From: Bacteroidota bacterium
GTDB lineage: Bacteria > Bacteroidota > Bacteroidia > Flavobacteriales > Crocinitomicaceae
DNA: 33,191 nucleotides
NCBI GenBank assembly: GCA_029558435.1
Contig: JAKQEZ010000701.1
Span: 1-33,191, forward strand
Direction of reading: 5' to 3'
A model generated the notes under the pieces. It searched no databases. It saw only the letters and a program-made list of their open reading frames with translations, and had not been told where the DNA came from. Each line of letters begins with the position of its first letter. Position 1 is the stretch's first letter. Both the position numbers and the translations under genes were made by a program. Positions 1 through 7,071 of the stretch are shown in pieces.

Positions 1-710
1 TCAGAACCTTTTTCTTTCATTGTTTTTCTATCTTCCAAACCTTCTTTGATAGCACCTGTGATAGCATCCAAAATAATAGAAATTGATTTTGTTGCGTCAT
101 CGTTTGCTGGAATTGGGAAATCAACCAATTTAGGGTTTGAATTGGTATCTACCATTGCAATGATTGGAATGTTCAATTTTCTTGCTTCTTCCACTGCAAT
201 GTGTTCCTTTAAAATATCAACGATAAAAATAGCTGCTGGTTGACGAGTCATATCAGCGATAGAACCAAAGTTCTTTTCCATTTTATCACGTTGACGGTCT
301 TTAAACAAACGCTCTCTTTTGTTTAACGTAGTCCAAGTACCATCTGTTTTCATTTTATCGATGCTAGCCATTTTACGGATAGACTTACGAGTTGTTTGGA
401 AGTTTGTTAACATACCACCAGTCCAACGCTCAGTTACGAAAGGCATGTTAATAGCCCCAACTTTATCAGCAATGATTTCTTTTGCTTGTTTTTTTGTAGC
501 AACGAAAAGAATTTTTTTACCAGAACGAGCGATTTGCTTTGCAGCAGCAGCAGCTACATCCAATTGAGCTATTGTCTTATTTAGGTCAATGATGTGAATA
601 CCTTTTTTCTCTTCAAAGATGTACTGTGACATCGCTGGGTTCCACTTTCTTTTCATGTGTCCAAAATGAACACCTGCTTCTAATAAACTTTCAAAACTTA
701 CTTTTGACAT
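1..710 (-). CDS. rpsB: 30S ribosomal protein S2, 3' end cut by window edge
   Basis: S2 binds the 30S body late in assembly and is needed for mRNA binding. Translation from the ATG at 710 gives 236 complete codons and no stop before the window edge. S2 is usually about 250 residues, so only a short C-terminal tail should be missing. The S2 start MSKVSFESLLEAGVHFGH is followed by MKRKWNPAMSQYIF, IHIIDLNKT, FVATKKQA and ERWTGGMLTN, all typical of the family. No Shine-Dalgarno is visible; the start is preceded by an A-rich run. It is the last gene seen of the rplM-rpsI-rpsB operon (tsf often follows in Bacteroidota, but lies outside). It is separated from rpsI by an unusually long 139-base spacer that can fold. 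Confidence 0.97.
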   Translation of the reverse strand, partial: MSKVSFESLLEAGVHFGHMKRKWNPAMSQYIFEEKKGIHIIDLNKTIAQLDVAAAAAKQIARSGKKILFVATKKQAKEIIADKVGAINMPFVTERWTGGMLTNFQTTRKSIRKMASIDKMKTDGTWTTLNKRERLFKDRQRDKMEKNFGSIADMTRQPAAIFIVDILKEHIAVEEARKLNIPIIAMVDTNSNPKLVDFPIPANDDATKSISIILDAITGAIKEGLEDRKTMKEKGS

Positions 711-726
711 TTTTTTTAATTTTTTA

Positions 727-839
727 TTGTTTACATTCCGTTAGTAGTTCAACCAAAAAGGGTTCTTTATTTAGAAAGGTACTTTCGGGTTTGGATACTA
801 AACAACTAATTTTCTTTTTTAGTTCCAATAAAATGGAAC
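727..839 (-). promoter_or_regulatory. Candidate structured RNA in the rpsI-rpsB spacer
   Basis: The 139-base spacer has several complementary segments, all within the polycistronic message. 741-746 pairs with 796-801 (6 bp), 753-757 with 790-794 (5 bp), and 774-778 with 782-786 (5 bp, 3-base loop). These three nest into one arm. An alternative outer stem joins 727-733 with 799-805 (7 bp). Just after the rpsI stop, 822-827 pairs with 834-839 (6 bp, 6-base loop). None is followed by a U-run, so this does not look like a terminator, and I found no TAnnTTTG promoter here. A regulatory leader for rpsB is the inference; the individual helices are short and AT-rich. Confidence 0.4.
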
Positions 840-849
840 CATAACCATC

Positions 850-1236
850 TTAACGTTTAGAGAATTGGAATTTCTTACGTGCTTTTGGTTGACCTGGTTT
901 TTTACGTTCAACCATACGAGGGTCACGTGTAGTCAATCCTTCTTCTTTCAACAATGGTTTGTTTTCAGCGTTTACTTCGATCAAAGCACGAGAAATACCT
1001 AAACGTACTGCCTCAGCTTGACCGTTGATTCCACCTCCAACAACGTTTACAGTAACGTCAAATTTACCTGTGTTTTCAGTTAACTTGAACGGCTGTTCAA
1101 TTTTATATTGAAGAACTCCTGTAGGAAAGAATTCCTTATAGTCCTTCTTGTTTACAGTCACGTTACCTTTTCCTGGCGTTAAATATACGCGGGCAACAGC
1201 TGTTTTTCTTCTTCCTAATGTGTTAATTACTTCCAT
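850..1236 (-). CDS. rpsI: 30S ribosomal protein S9
   Basis: S9 is a 30S head protein whose C-terminal tail reaches the P-site tRNA. The 128-residue product shows the family signatures NTLGRRKTAVARV at the start, GGGINGQAEAVRLGISRAL in the middle, and the basic end with the near-universal SKR terminus. The ATG at 1236 (MEVINTLGRRK) is chosen over an in-frame ATG seven codons earlier, because the earlier one would overlap rplM and add residues not found in S9. It starts 4 bases after the rplM stop, so the two are translationally linked, as in most bacteria. Confidence 0.97.
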   Translation of the reverse strand: MEVINTLGRRKTAVARVYLTPGKGNVTVNKKDYKEFFPTGVLQYKIEQPFKLTENTGKFDVTVNVVGGGINGQAEAVRLGISRALIEVNAENKPLLKEEGLTTRDPRMVERKKPGQPKARKKFQFSKR

Positions 1237-1240
1237 GCTA

Positions 1241-1696
1241 TTATTTGAATGTATCAAGGTTTAATACTTCAGGTTTTTGAGCTTCTTGTTTGTGCTCAGC
1301 ACCTGCATAAACTTTTAAGTTTCTGTAAACTGCACGTCCTAAAGAATTTTTAGGCAACATACCTTTAACAGCTTTCTCAATAATACGAGTTGGGTGTTTT
1401 TCCAACTGTTCTTGAGCTGTCAAAGATCTTTGTCCACCTGGATATCCAGTGTAACGAACGTAAGTTTTGTCAACTAATTTTGTACCTGAAAAAGATACCT
1501 TCTCAGCATTGATGATAACAACGTTATCACCACAATCAGCATGAGGTGTGTAGTTCGGTTTGTGTTTGCCACGTAGAACTTTCGCCACCTTGCTCGCTAA
1601 ACGACCAACTGTTTGGCCCTCAGCATCCACTACATACCACTTTTTGTCAGCAGTTTCCTTGTTAGCGGAAATGGTTTTGTAACTTAATGTATTCAC
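1241..1696 (-). CDS. rplM: 50S ribosomal protein L13
   Basis: L13 is an early-assembly 50S protein. With the GTG start at 1696 the product is 151 residues, close to the usual length for L13. It begins [13 protein letters not shown], continues with [17 protein letters not shown], then the motifs [23 protein letters not shown] and KGMLPKN. An ATG 33 codons upstream stays in frame but would place the start inside the promoter at 1754-1784, so the extension is rejected. Initiation at GTG without a Shine-Dalgarno suggests that the leader may modulate expression. It is the first gene of rplM-rpsI-rpsB. Confidence 0.95.
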   Translation of the reverse strand: MNTLSYKTISANKETADKKWYVVDAEGQTVGRLASKVAKVLRGKHKPNYTPHADCGDNVVIINAEKVSFSGTKLVDKTYVRYTGYPGGQRSLTAQEQLEKHPTRIIEKAVKGMLPKNSLGRAVYRNLKVYAGAEHKQEAQKPEVLNLDTFK

Positions 1697-1727
1697 AACT
1701 TTTTTATTTAATAAATAAGACAATTTT

Positions 1728-1751
1728 CCCCTCCCAAAAATAGAAAGGGGG
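1728..1751 (-). promoter_or_regulatory. Hairpin in rplM 5' leader
   Basis: The predicted transcript starts near 1750 and at once enters a hairpin. CCCC at 1751-1748 pairs with GGGG at 1731-1728, and TTTC at 1746-1743 pairs with GGGA at 1735-1732 through G-U pairs; C1747 is bulged and the loop is 7 bases. It lies about 30 bases before the GTG start and has no U-run, so it is more likely an autoregulatory leader element than a terminator. L13 leader candidates have been described for Bacteroidia, as far as I recall, but I could not compare with them. Confidence 0.4.
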
Positions 1752-1753
1752 TG

Positions 1754-1784
1754 CAAAGATAGTAAATTCATTTTTATTAACAAA
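1754..1784 (-). promoter_or_regulatory. Promoter of rplM-rpsI-rpsB
   Basis: On the minus strand a TTTG -33 element (1784-1781) is followed after 19 bases by TATCTTTG (1761-1754). This matches the Bacteroidota sigma-A consensus TTG-N17-23-TAnnTTTG. Transcription would start near 1750, giving a leader of about 54 bases before the GTG. Confidence 0.8.
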
Positions 1785-1814
1785 CGAAATGTCAATAAAA
1801 TCTTAATTTATATC

Positions 1815-1910
1815 ATTAGTATTTGATAAAGCTTTAGAAAATCGGTACTTCCAAACTCAAGCATGGTTTCAAGTATGAAACTTTGAGTACAATTAAAATC
1901 TGGCATTACA
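1815..1910. repeat. Left copy of a diverged direct repeat flanking the repeat-protein gene
   Basis: ATTAGT at 1815, TGATAAA at 1824 and TTGAGTACAAT at 1883 recur in the same order and almost the same spacing at 3686, 3695 and 3752. Over the first 43 bases the copies agree at about 32 positions. This copy also holds a nested hairpin: 1855-1860 with 1883-1888, and 1866-1870 with 1877-1881. The rest of the gap 1796-2068 holds only the promoter at 2013-2043; I see no gene in it. Confidence 0.45.
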
Positions 1911-2012
1911 ACATTTCTTAAACTATTTAGAAGAATAAAAAAGGCTGCACCAGAAATTGAGAAATCTTTAAATTGAATCCATCTTATTTTTTTTAGTTAA
2001 GTAATTAATCTT

Positions 2013-2043
2013 TTGTGTTTTACAATAAAACAAACTAAATTTG
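2013..2043 (+). promoter_or_regulatory. Promoter of the repeat-protein gene
   Basis: TTG at 2013-2015, a 20-base spacer, then TAAATTTG at 2036-2043, a full match to the Bacteroidota consensus. Transcription would start near 2049, about 20 bases before the ATG at 2069. Confidence 0.75.
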
Positions 2044-2068
2044 TCTTATAATCTTAAAAACAAAAATT

Positions 2069-3661
2069 ATGAAAAAGATGAAATTTACACTACTGGGGAT
2101 GATGAGTCTTTTCTCATCAATAACTTTTTCTCAGTACACATTTGAATTAGTTAAAGACATTAATCCAACAGGAAATTCTACTAGCAACGGCTACACAGAA
2201 TACAATGGAAAACTATATTTTGCAGCTTTTGACGCGACTAATGGATACGAACCTTGGGTTACAGACGGAACAAATGCTGGAACACAACTCTTTAAAAACA
2301 TCAACCCAACAGGAAGCTCTTTTTCTTATAACTTCACAGTATACAACGGAAAACTTTATTTCTCGGCTGATGATGGAACTAATGGAGACGAACTTTGGGT
2401 GACAGATGGAACATCAGCTGGAACACAACTAGTTAAAAACATCAATCCAACAGGAGATTCTTATCCTGGTTTCTTGACAATATACAATGGAAAACTTTAT
2501 TTTCGTGCTAATGAAGGAACTAATGGATACGAACTTTGGGTTACAGATGGAACATCAGCTGGAACACAACTGATTAAAAATATCAGCCCAACAGGAAGTT
2601 CTAATCCTAGTTACTTGACAATATCCAATGGAAAACTTTATTTTGTAGCTGATGATGGAACCAATGGAGAAGAACTTTGGGTTACAGACGGTACAACATT
2701 AGGAACACAACTAGTTAAAAACATCAATCCAACAGGAAGTTCTTCTCCCTATAACTTCACAGCATACAACGGAAAACTTTATTTCTCTGCTGATGATGGA
2801 ACTAATGGAATGGAACTTTGGGTTACAGACGGAACGTCAGTTGGAACACAACTAGTTAAAAACATCAATCCAACAGGAGGTTCTTCTCTTTCTTATTTTA
2901 CAGAATACAACGGAAAACTTTATTTTCGAGCTGATGATGGAACCAATGGATTCGAACTATGGGTTACAGACGGCACAACTGCTGGAACGCAACTATTTAA
3001 AGACATCTTCACAACGGGAAACTCTTTCCCCTACATTTTCACAGAATACAACGGAAAACTTTATTTTGTAGCTGATGATGGAACCAATGGAAGAGAACTT
3101 TGGGTTACAGATGGAACATCAGCTGGAACACAACTAGTAAAAGATATCAACTCAACAGGAAATTCTAGTGCTGATGTCTTCACAGTATACAACGGAAAAC
3201 TTTATTTTCGAGCTAATGATGGAACCAACGGACTTGAATTTTGGGTTACAAACGGTACAGCAAATGGAACACATAAAATAGCTCCTGATATTTCACCGAA
3301 TTATGACCCTTTAGCAACCACATATGAATTAGTTACATTTAATAATTCCCTCTATTTCAATGCAAATTACGACAGCTCAGGGGAAGAATTATACAAACTA
3401 ACAACACCAGATTTCGCCTCTATTGATAAACACGCCTCAAATGCAAGCTTTAAAGTTTATCCCAATCCAACAGATGGTATTTTGACTATTGATAGTGAAA
3501 ATGAAAGTCAATTTGCTGTTTTTGATATTGCAGGAAAAAAAGTAAAATCGTTTGAAATCAATAATGGACAAAACACCGTAAATCTTTCAGAATTAAATGC
3601 TGGAATATATTTTATTCAAGAACTTATAACTGGTAGTCAAATAAAATTTATTAAAAAATAG
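2069..3661 (+). CDS. Secreted ELWVTDGT-repeat protein with T9SS sorting domain
   Basis: A 530-residue exported protein of unknown specific function. Residues 1-22 form a signal peptide (basic MKKMK, hydrophobic core, cut near TFSQ). From residue 30 there are eight tandem 47-residue units with the pattern PTG...YNGKLYF.ADDGTNG.ELWVTDGT..GTQL.K, then one degenerate unit ending in SSGEELYKL. Units of this ELW-x-TDGT type are usually taken as beta-propeller or adhesin-like surface modules; that is inference. From about residue 458 comes a type A T9SS C-terminal domain: KVYPNPTDG, FDIAGKKV, LNAGIYFI and a basic KFIKK end. The protein should therefore cross the outer membrane by the type IX system and be anchored or released. 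It has its own promoter and terminator and stands alone between minus-strand genes. Confidence 0.9.
   Translation: MKKMKFTLLGMMSLFSSITFSQYTFELVKDINPTGNSTSNGYTEYNGKLYFAAFDATNGYEPWVTDGTNAGTQLFKNINPTGSSFSYNFTVYNGKLYFSADDGTNGDELWVTDGTSAGTQLVKNINPTGDSYPGFLTIYNGKLYFRANEGTNGYELWVTDGTSAGTQLIKNISPTGSSNPSYLTISNGKLYFVADDGTNGEELWVTDGTTLGTQLVKNINPTGSSSPYNFTAYNGKLYFSADDGTNGMELWVTDGTSVGTQLVKNINPTGGSSLSYFTEYNGKLYFRADDGTNGFELWVTDGTTAGTQLFKDIFTTGNSFPYIFTEYNGKLYFVADDGTNGRELWVTDGTSAGTQLVKDINSTGNSSADVFTVYNGKLYFRANDGTNGLEFWVTNGTANGTHKIAPDISPNYDPLATTYELVTFNNSLYFNANYDSSGEELYKLTTPDFASIDKHASNASFKVYPNPTDGILTIDSENESQFAVFDIAGKKVKSFEINNGQNTVNLSELNAGIYFIQELITGSQIKFIKK
2156..3283 (+). repeat. Eight in-frame 141-bp tandem repeats
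   Basis: Eight units of exactly 141 bp encode the 47-residue modules. Long nucleotide stretches around AACGGAAAACTTTATTT and GGAACTAATGG are nearly identical between units, while the positions just after PTG and just before NGK vary. The array can expand or contract by recombination without loss of frame. It is a protein-coding array and not CRISPR, because it has no short palindromic repeat or unique spacer pattern. Confidence 0.92.
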
Positions 3662-3685
3662 TTGAATTTTTTTTATGGTACTATT

Positions 3686-3785
3686 ATTAGTGCCTGATAA
3701 AAGTTTTGAAAAGTGGGAATTCCAATATAGGATTTTCCACTTTTTGTTTTATTGAGTACAATGAAAAAGACATCATGTTAGCATT
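3686..3785. repeat. Right copy of a diverged direct repeat flanking the repeat-protein gene
   Basis: This copy matches 1815-1910 as described there: ATTAGT at 3686, TGATAAA at 3695 and the 11-base identity TTGAGTACAAT at 3752-3762. Distances between the blocks are 59 bases in the left copy and 57 here. In this copy the middle part contains the gene's terminator. Beyond it, up to the minus-strand stop at 3839, nothing else is recognisable. Confidence 0.45.
3709..3750 (+). terminator. Intrinsic terminator of the repeat-protein gene
   Basis: AAAAGTGG at 3709-3716 pairs with CCACTTTT at 3737-3744. The stem continues inward to about 15 bp with one mismatch and a 6-base AATATA loop. TTTTTGTTTT follows at 3741-3750. 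It lies 48 bases after the stop codon. Confidence 0.8.
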
Positions 3786-3838
3786 AATGGATAATATATC
3801 CCAAAGAGTAAAGTAAAAACATCTTTCTCTCAATTATT

Positions 3839-4879
3839 TCAGTTGGAAGTAACTTTTCGGAGCAAGATAAACCCATGTCGTTCTCCTGCAAATTGATTAT
3901 ACACTAACACTACATTCGGTTCAACATTCTCCATCCCCTTGATTTGGTGTTTTTTAAACAGTTGCACCCCTTGATAACATCCAAAAGCACTCGCTGTTCG
4001 GTAATCACCACAAAATTGTTTGAAAGTATGCACATTCTTTGCTGGAAAAAGTGATTGTTGTAAATGTTGGTACCAATAATCGGTTCTACCATCGCCTGCG
4101 TTACCAAATAATAAAACATCTATCTCTTGCGGAGTTAAGTTGTTTTTGGCTAATAAATCTGCTACTAGATTCGTTACTTCTTGTTGTGTAGGAAAAGAAA
4201 CTTGACATTGATCAACCACTTCTGCAATTGCTCCTTGTGCACTATTAGAAACTACAAACATCGTTGCGCCCTCACCACAAATAGAACCATCTGTTGTTGA
4301 TGCAAGGAGTTGGTCGTTGGATAATAATTCTGTTTTGTAATGCTTGTTTAAAGTATCAATATTGTAATTGTAATCTGAAATTTCTTCAATTGCGCCCACT
4401 AATAATTCCATGGGCTGATGGGTTGCTTCCAACACCAATTGTGCGTCTAACAAAGCGTTATCAAAAGCCAATGAACCGTTGGTGTGCGTAGAATTATATC
4501 CTGTTTTAGCCCCCATCAAAGCTAGCTGACCAGCCACGGCGTTGGGTGTACTGTTGACAAAATTTGTTGGAGTCAACACCCCTTCTTCATAATCCACAAT
4601 TTGATTCAAAAAACGAATGCAATCTTCCAAACCACCATTGGCAGTCCCAATAATCACCCCTTCAATGGATGGATGATTGTTGATGAGTGGAAGTCCGGCA
4701 CCAATTCCCATTCTAACAGCTTTTCCCATTCTTCTCAACAATCCAGCAGGAATAAAATCCAAATAATTAGGCTCTTTAGCAAGCATAACTTTTGATGTAT
4801 GCAACTGAAAATCTCCAGCAACAAACGCATCACTATAGGTTAACTGTGGCGAAATGGCACAAACGTCTTTAATGTACAT
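3839..4879 (-). CDS. Beta-ketoacyl synthase-like protein with altered catalytic positions
   Basis: A 346-residue thiolase-fold protein resembling ketoacyl-ACP synthases and chain-length factors. The C-terminal landmarks survive: CGDYRTASAFGCYQG fits the GHTLGAAGA region, and NQFAGERHG (His335) fits the last KAS motif, NSFGFGGHN. The catalytic Cys segment (TACSSG in active enzymes) reads STHTNGSL at 130-137, with no Cys. The EAHGTGT segment reads GNAGDGRTD at 259-267, with no His. The protein is also shorter than the roughly 410 residues of FabF. It may be a non-condensing partner as in type II polyketide or flexirubin/aryl polyene systems, or have a different reaction. No partner synthase or ACP gene lies nearby. 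A TAACTTTG -7 element lies upstream at 4931-4938. The family is fairly certain, the role is not. Confidence 0.7.
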   Translation of the reverse strand: MYIKDVCAISPQLTYSDAFVAGDFQLHTSKVMLAKEPNYLDFIPAGLLRRMGKAVRMGIGAGLPLINNHPSIEGVIIGTANGGLEDCIRFLNQIVDYEEGVLTPTNFVNSTPNAVAGQLALMGAKTGYNSTHTNGSLAFDNALLDAQLVLEATHQPMELLVGAIEEISDYNYNIDTLNKHYKTELLSNDQLLASTTDGSICGEGATMFVVSNSAQGAIAEVVDQCQVSFPTQQEVTNLVADLLAKNNLTPQEIDVLLFGNAGDGRTDYWYQHLQQSLFPAKNVHTFKQFCGDYRTASAFGCYQGVQLFKKHQIKGMENVEPNVVLVYNQFAGERHGFILLRKVTSN

Positions 4880-4930
4880 ATTTATATCAGAATGGTGCTA
4901 AAATAGTTATTTTCAATAAAATCGCATTTA

Positions 4931-4938
4931 CAAAGTTA
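4931..4938 (-). promoter_or_regulatory. Probable -7 element for the KAS-like gene
   Basis: TAACTTTG on the minus strand fits TAnnTTTG, about 50 bases before the ATG at 4879. I find no good TTG at the right distance upstream, so the promoter is weaker or less certain than the others. Confidence 0.45.
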
Positions 4939-5043
4939 ACAAAATGAAATCGAATCCATCTTTTCATCAAAACAACCATCACTATATTTTGAAATGAAAA
5001 CTTAAATATCCAACAAATCAATTCTATTATCTGTATCATTTGT

Positions 5044-5051
5044 TATATTTG
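5044..5051 (+). promoter_or_regulatory. Probable -7 element for frr
   Basis: TATATTTG fits TAnnTTTG and lies 18 bases before the frr ATG at 5070. The -33 region has only TTC at a 19-base spacing. The position argues against the in-frame ATG at 5040, which would lie upstream of the promoter. Confidence 0.5.
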
Positions 5052-5069
5052 CAAAGCAATTCAAAAAAT

Positions 5070-5630
5070 ATGACTGAAGAATTAAACGATATTTTTAATG
5101 ATTTTAAAGCTTCTAACGAGAAAACTTTAAATCACTTGGACAATGAACTTTTAAAAGTGAGAGCAGGAAAAGCTACACCTTCTATGTTGCACGGTGTGAT
5201 GGTAGATTATTATGGTTCACCTACTCCACTTCAACAAGTAGCCAACATTTCAACTTTGGATGCTCGCACCATTTCAATTCAAGCGTGGGAAAAATCAATG
5301 TTGACTGAAATTGCTAAGGGTATTATGATGGCTAACTTAGGTTTGAACCCTCAAAATAATGGAGAAACGATCTTAATTGCTGTTCCTCCTTTGACAGAGG
5401 AACGTCGTCGTGATTTGGTTAAAAAAGCAAAGGCTGAGGGTGAACATGCAAAAGTTGGTATTCGCAACAACCGTAAAGATGCGTTGGATTTTATTAAAGA
5501 TTTGAAAGAGAGCTTGTCAGAAGACATTATCAAAGATGCTGAAAATCAAGTTCAAACAATTACCGATACATACGTGAAGAAAGTAGACGAGAAAATCGTT
5601 GAAAAAGAAAAAGATATTATGACAATCTAA
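5070..5630 (+). CDS. frr: Ribosome recycling factor
   Basis: With EF-G, this factor splits post-termination ribosomes so that subunits and mRNA are released. The 186-residue product has the usual length (about 185). Family features include LNHLDNELLKVRAGKATPSML near the N-terminus, YYGSPTPLQQVANIS, and the helical segment PPLTEERRRDLVKKAKAEGE followed by VGIRNNRKDALD. The ATG at 5070 (MTEELNDIF) is preferred to one 10 codons upstream, because the earlier one precedes the -7 element. In many bacteria frr follows pyrH; here it stands alone on the plus strand with its own promoter and terminator. Confidence 0.96.
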   Translation: MTEELNDIFNDFKASNEKTLNHLDNELLKVRAGKATPSMLHGVMVDYYGSPTPLQQVANISTLDARTISIQAWEKSMLTEIAKGIMMANLGLNPQNNGETILIAVPPLTEERRRDLVKKAKAEGEHAKVGIRNNRKDALDFIKDLKESLSEDIIKDAENQVQTITDTYVKKVDEKIVEKEKDIMTI

Positions 5631-5654
5631 TTGATTGATTCATATTACAGCAAT

Positions 5655-5687
5655 AAAGGGGAAGTCGCATGGCTTCCTCTTTTAGTT
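5655..5687 (+). terminator. Intrinsic terminator of frr
   Basis: AAAGGGGAAGTC (5655-5666) pairs with GGCTTCCTCTTT (5671-5682) across a GCAT loop: 12 bp with two G-U pairs in the plus-strand transcript. TTTTAGTTT follows. The stem reaches into the stop codon of the convergent apaG (5682-5684). On the minus strand the G-U pairs become mismatches and there is no U-run, so it should act mainly for frr. Confidence 0.7.
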
Positions 5688-6068
5688 TAAACGTGGAGGA
5701 TATAACAATTGAAACTTCGGAATTTCTACTTTGAACAGTTTTTCTGTATTCAAGTTTTTAAAGGTGTAAAAACCTTTCATATAACCGATTTCGCTGAACA
5801 ATTCGCAACCACTCATGTAATTGTAGGTTTTGTGTGGTCTTAATATCGGTTGTTCACCTACCACTCCTTCTCCACTCACGTAATTGGTGTCGTGCATAGA
5901 ATCAAAAATGTGCCAGTTTCTGTGCAACAATTGAATGGGAAATAAATTATGATTGGTAATAAAAACATCGTAGTTAAAGAAAAAAGAACCCATGTGAATA
6001 TTGGATAAGTCCTCTCTAAAAGTTACGCTAACTCGAATTTCTACACCTTCAGTTATTGCTACACTCAT
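5682..6068 (-). CDS. apaG: ApaG family protein (formerly Co2+/Mg2+ efflux protein)
   Basis: ApaG proteins are small beta-sandwich domains linked to cobalt and magnesium resistance and to dinucleotide polyphosphate levels in enterobacteria; the exact biochemical role is not settled. The 128-residue product covers the whole domain, with LLHRNWHIFDS, VSGEGVVGEQPILRPH, YNYMSGCELFSEIG and MKGFYTF in the expected order. The ATG at 6068 (MSVAITEGVEI) is preferred to an in-frame TTG two codons upstream and gives the usual family length. It is the last gene of the ruvB-queG-apaG run, 64 bases after queG, and converges on frr. Confidence 0.93.
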   Translation of the reverse strand: MSVAITEGVEIRVSVTFREDLSNIHMGSFFFNYDVFITNHNLFPIQLLHRNWHIFDSMHDTNYVSGEGVVGEQPILRPHKTYNYMSGCELFSEIGYMKGFYTFKNLNTEKLFKVEIPKFQLLYPPRLN

Positions 6069-6132
6069 CAACAATTTATTTTAAACTTTAGTGTAAAAAT
6101 AAAATAATATTTGTGAGTTAAACAATTACAAC

Positions 6133-7065
6133 TCATTTTTTTGCATCTTTTAAGAAAGCAATGTTACGCATGAGTCCGCTATATTTTGCACGTTTTACAG
6201 GGTTTTTTCTAAAAATTTCTTGGTAAACTTCTTCTGTTAACTCTTCCCAATCGCGAGCATTTAATTCAAATAATTTTTCGTGCGGATAGAATGCTGGTTC
6301 GTTGTGGGGTTTTGAAAACTTATTCCACGGACACACGTCTTGGCAAATGTCGCAACCAAACATCCAATTTTCCATTTTGTTCTGAAACTCGCTGGGTAAA
6401 AGTTCATCTTTGAGTTCAATGGTTAAATAAGAAATGCATTTTGAAGCATCAATTTTATAGGGCTGTAAAGCTTCTGTAGGACAAGCGTCGATGCATTTGG
6501 TGCAGGTGCCGCAATAATCTTTTATCGGACCATCGTATTCCAATTCCAAATCTAAAATCAACTCGGCTAAAAAGAAAAAAGAGCCTGCCTTAGGATGTAT
6601 GGTTAGATTATTTTTACCGCGCCAGCCCAATCCACTTTTGGCTGCCCAAGCTTTTTCTAAAACAGGAGCCGAATCGGTAAACATTCTTCCGTCCACTTCA
6701 CCAATTTCATCCTGAATAAATTGAAAAAGTTCTTTTAACTTATCTTTTACTACGTAATGGTAATCTACCCCATAAGCATATTTAGAAAGTTTGTATGAAG
6801 TATCGGTTTGTTGCTTTTCGGGATAATAATTCACTGCTAATGACACAACTGATTTAGCGCCATCTACCAAAAGAGTGGGATCCATGCGTTTATCGAAATA
6901 ATTTTCTAAATACTGCATTTTTCCGTGACGGTTCTCTTTTAAATACTCCTCAAAGTTTTTAACTTCTTCTTCTAAAAAAGTTGCCTTAGAAATGCCACAA
7001 AACATAAAACCTAATTCATAAGCTTTATCTTTTATGAGCTTTGTATGCAATGATTGAAGTAACAT
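6133..7065 (-). CDS. queG: Epoxyqueuosine reductase QueG
   Basis: QueG makes the last step of queuosine synthesis, reducing epoxyqueuosine to queuosine in the anticodon wobble position of tRNAs for Tyr, His, Asn and Asp. It uses cobalamin and two 4Fe-4S clusters. The 310-residue protein shows [13 protein letters not shown] with the likely catalytic Asp131 and [12 protein letters not shown]. The cluster motif [12 protein letters not shown] holds C185, C188, C191 and C195; C210 and the second motif [10 protein letters not shown] (C238, C241, C245) complete the set. Its start is 6 bases after the ruvB stop, so the two are probably co-transcribed. Confidence 0.95.
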   Translation of the reverse strand: MLLQSLHTKLIKDKAYELGFMFCGISKATFLEEEVKNFEEYLKENRHGKMQYLENYFDKRMDPTLLVDGAKSVVSLAVNYYPEKQQTDTSYKLSKYAYGVDYHYVVKDKLKELFQFIQDEIGEVDGRMFTDSAPVLEKAWAAKSGLGWRGKNNLTIHPKAGSFFFLAELILDLELEYDGPIKDYCGTCTKCIDACPTEALQPYKIDASKCISYLTIELKDELLPSEFQNKMENWMFGCDICQDVCPWNKFSKPHNEPAFYPHEKLFELNARDWEELTEEVYQEIFRKNPVKRAKYSGLMRNIAFLKDAKK

Positions 7066-7071
7066 GTTCGA

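Noticed and set aside
46..844. Three plus-strand open frames (65, 82 and 72 codons)
   Set aside because: They lie antisense to rpsB and the spacer after it, and have no promoter and no recognisable product.
1697..1795. N-terminal extension of rplM to an ATG at 1795
   Set aside because: It would start upstream of the promoter at 1754-1784 and lengthen L13 to 184 residues, well beyond the family norm.
2156..3283. Tandem repeats as a possible CRISPR array
   Set aside because: The units are 141 bp, code in one frame for a repeated protein module, and have no short palindromic repeat with unique spacers.
6114..6135. TGAGTT/AACTCA hairpin at the queG stop as a terminator
   Set aside because: A 6-bp AT-rich stem with a 10-base loop; the T-rich stretch is separated from it, so support is too weak.
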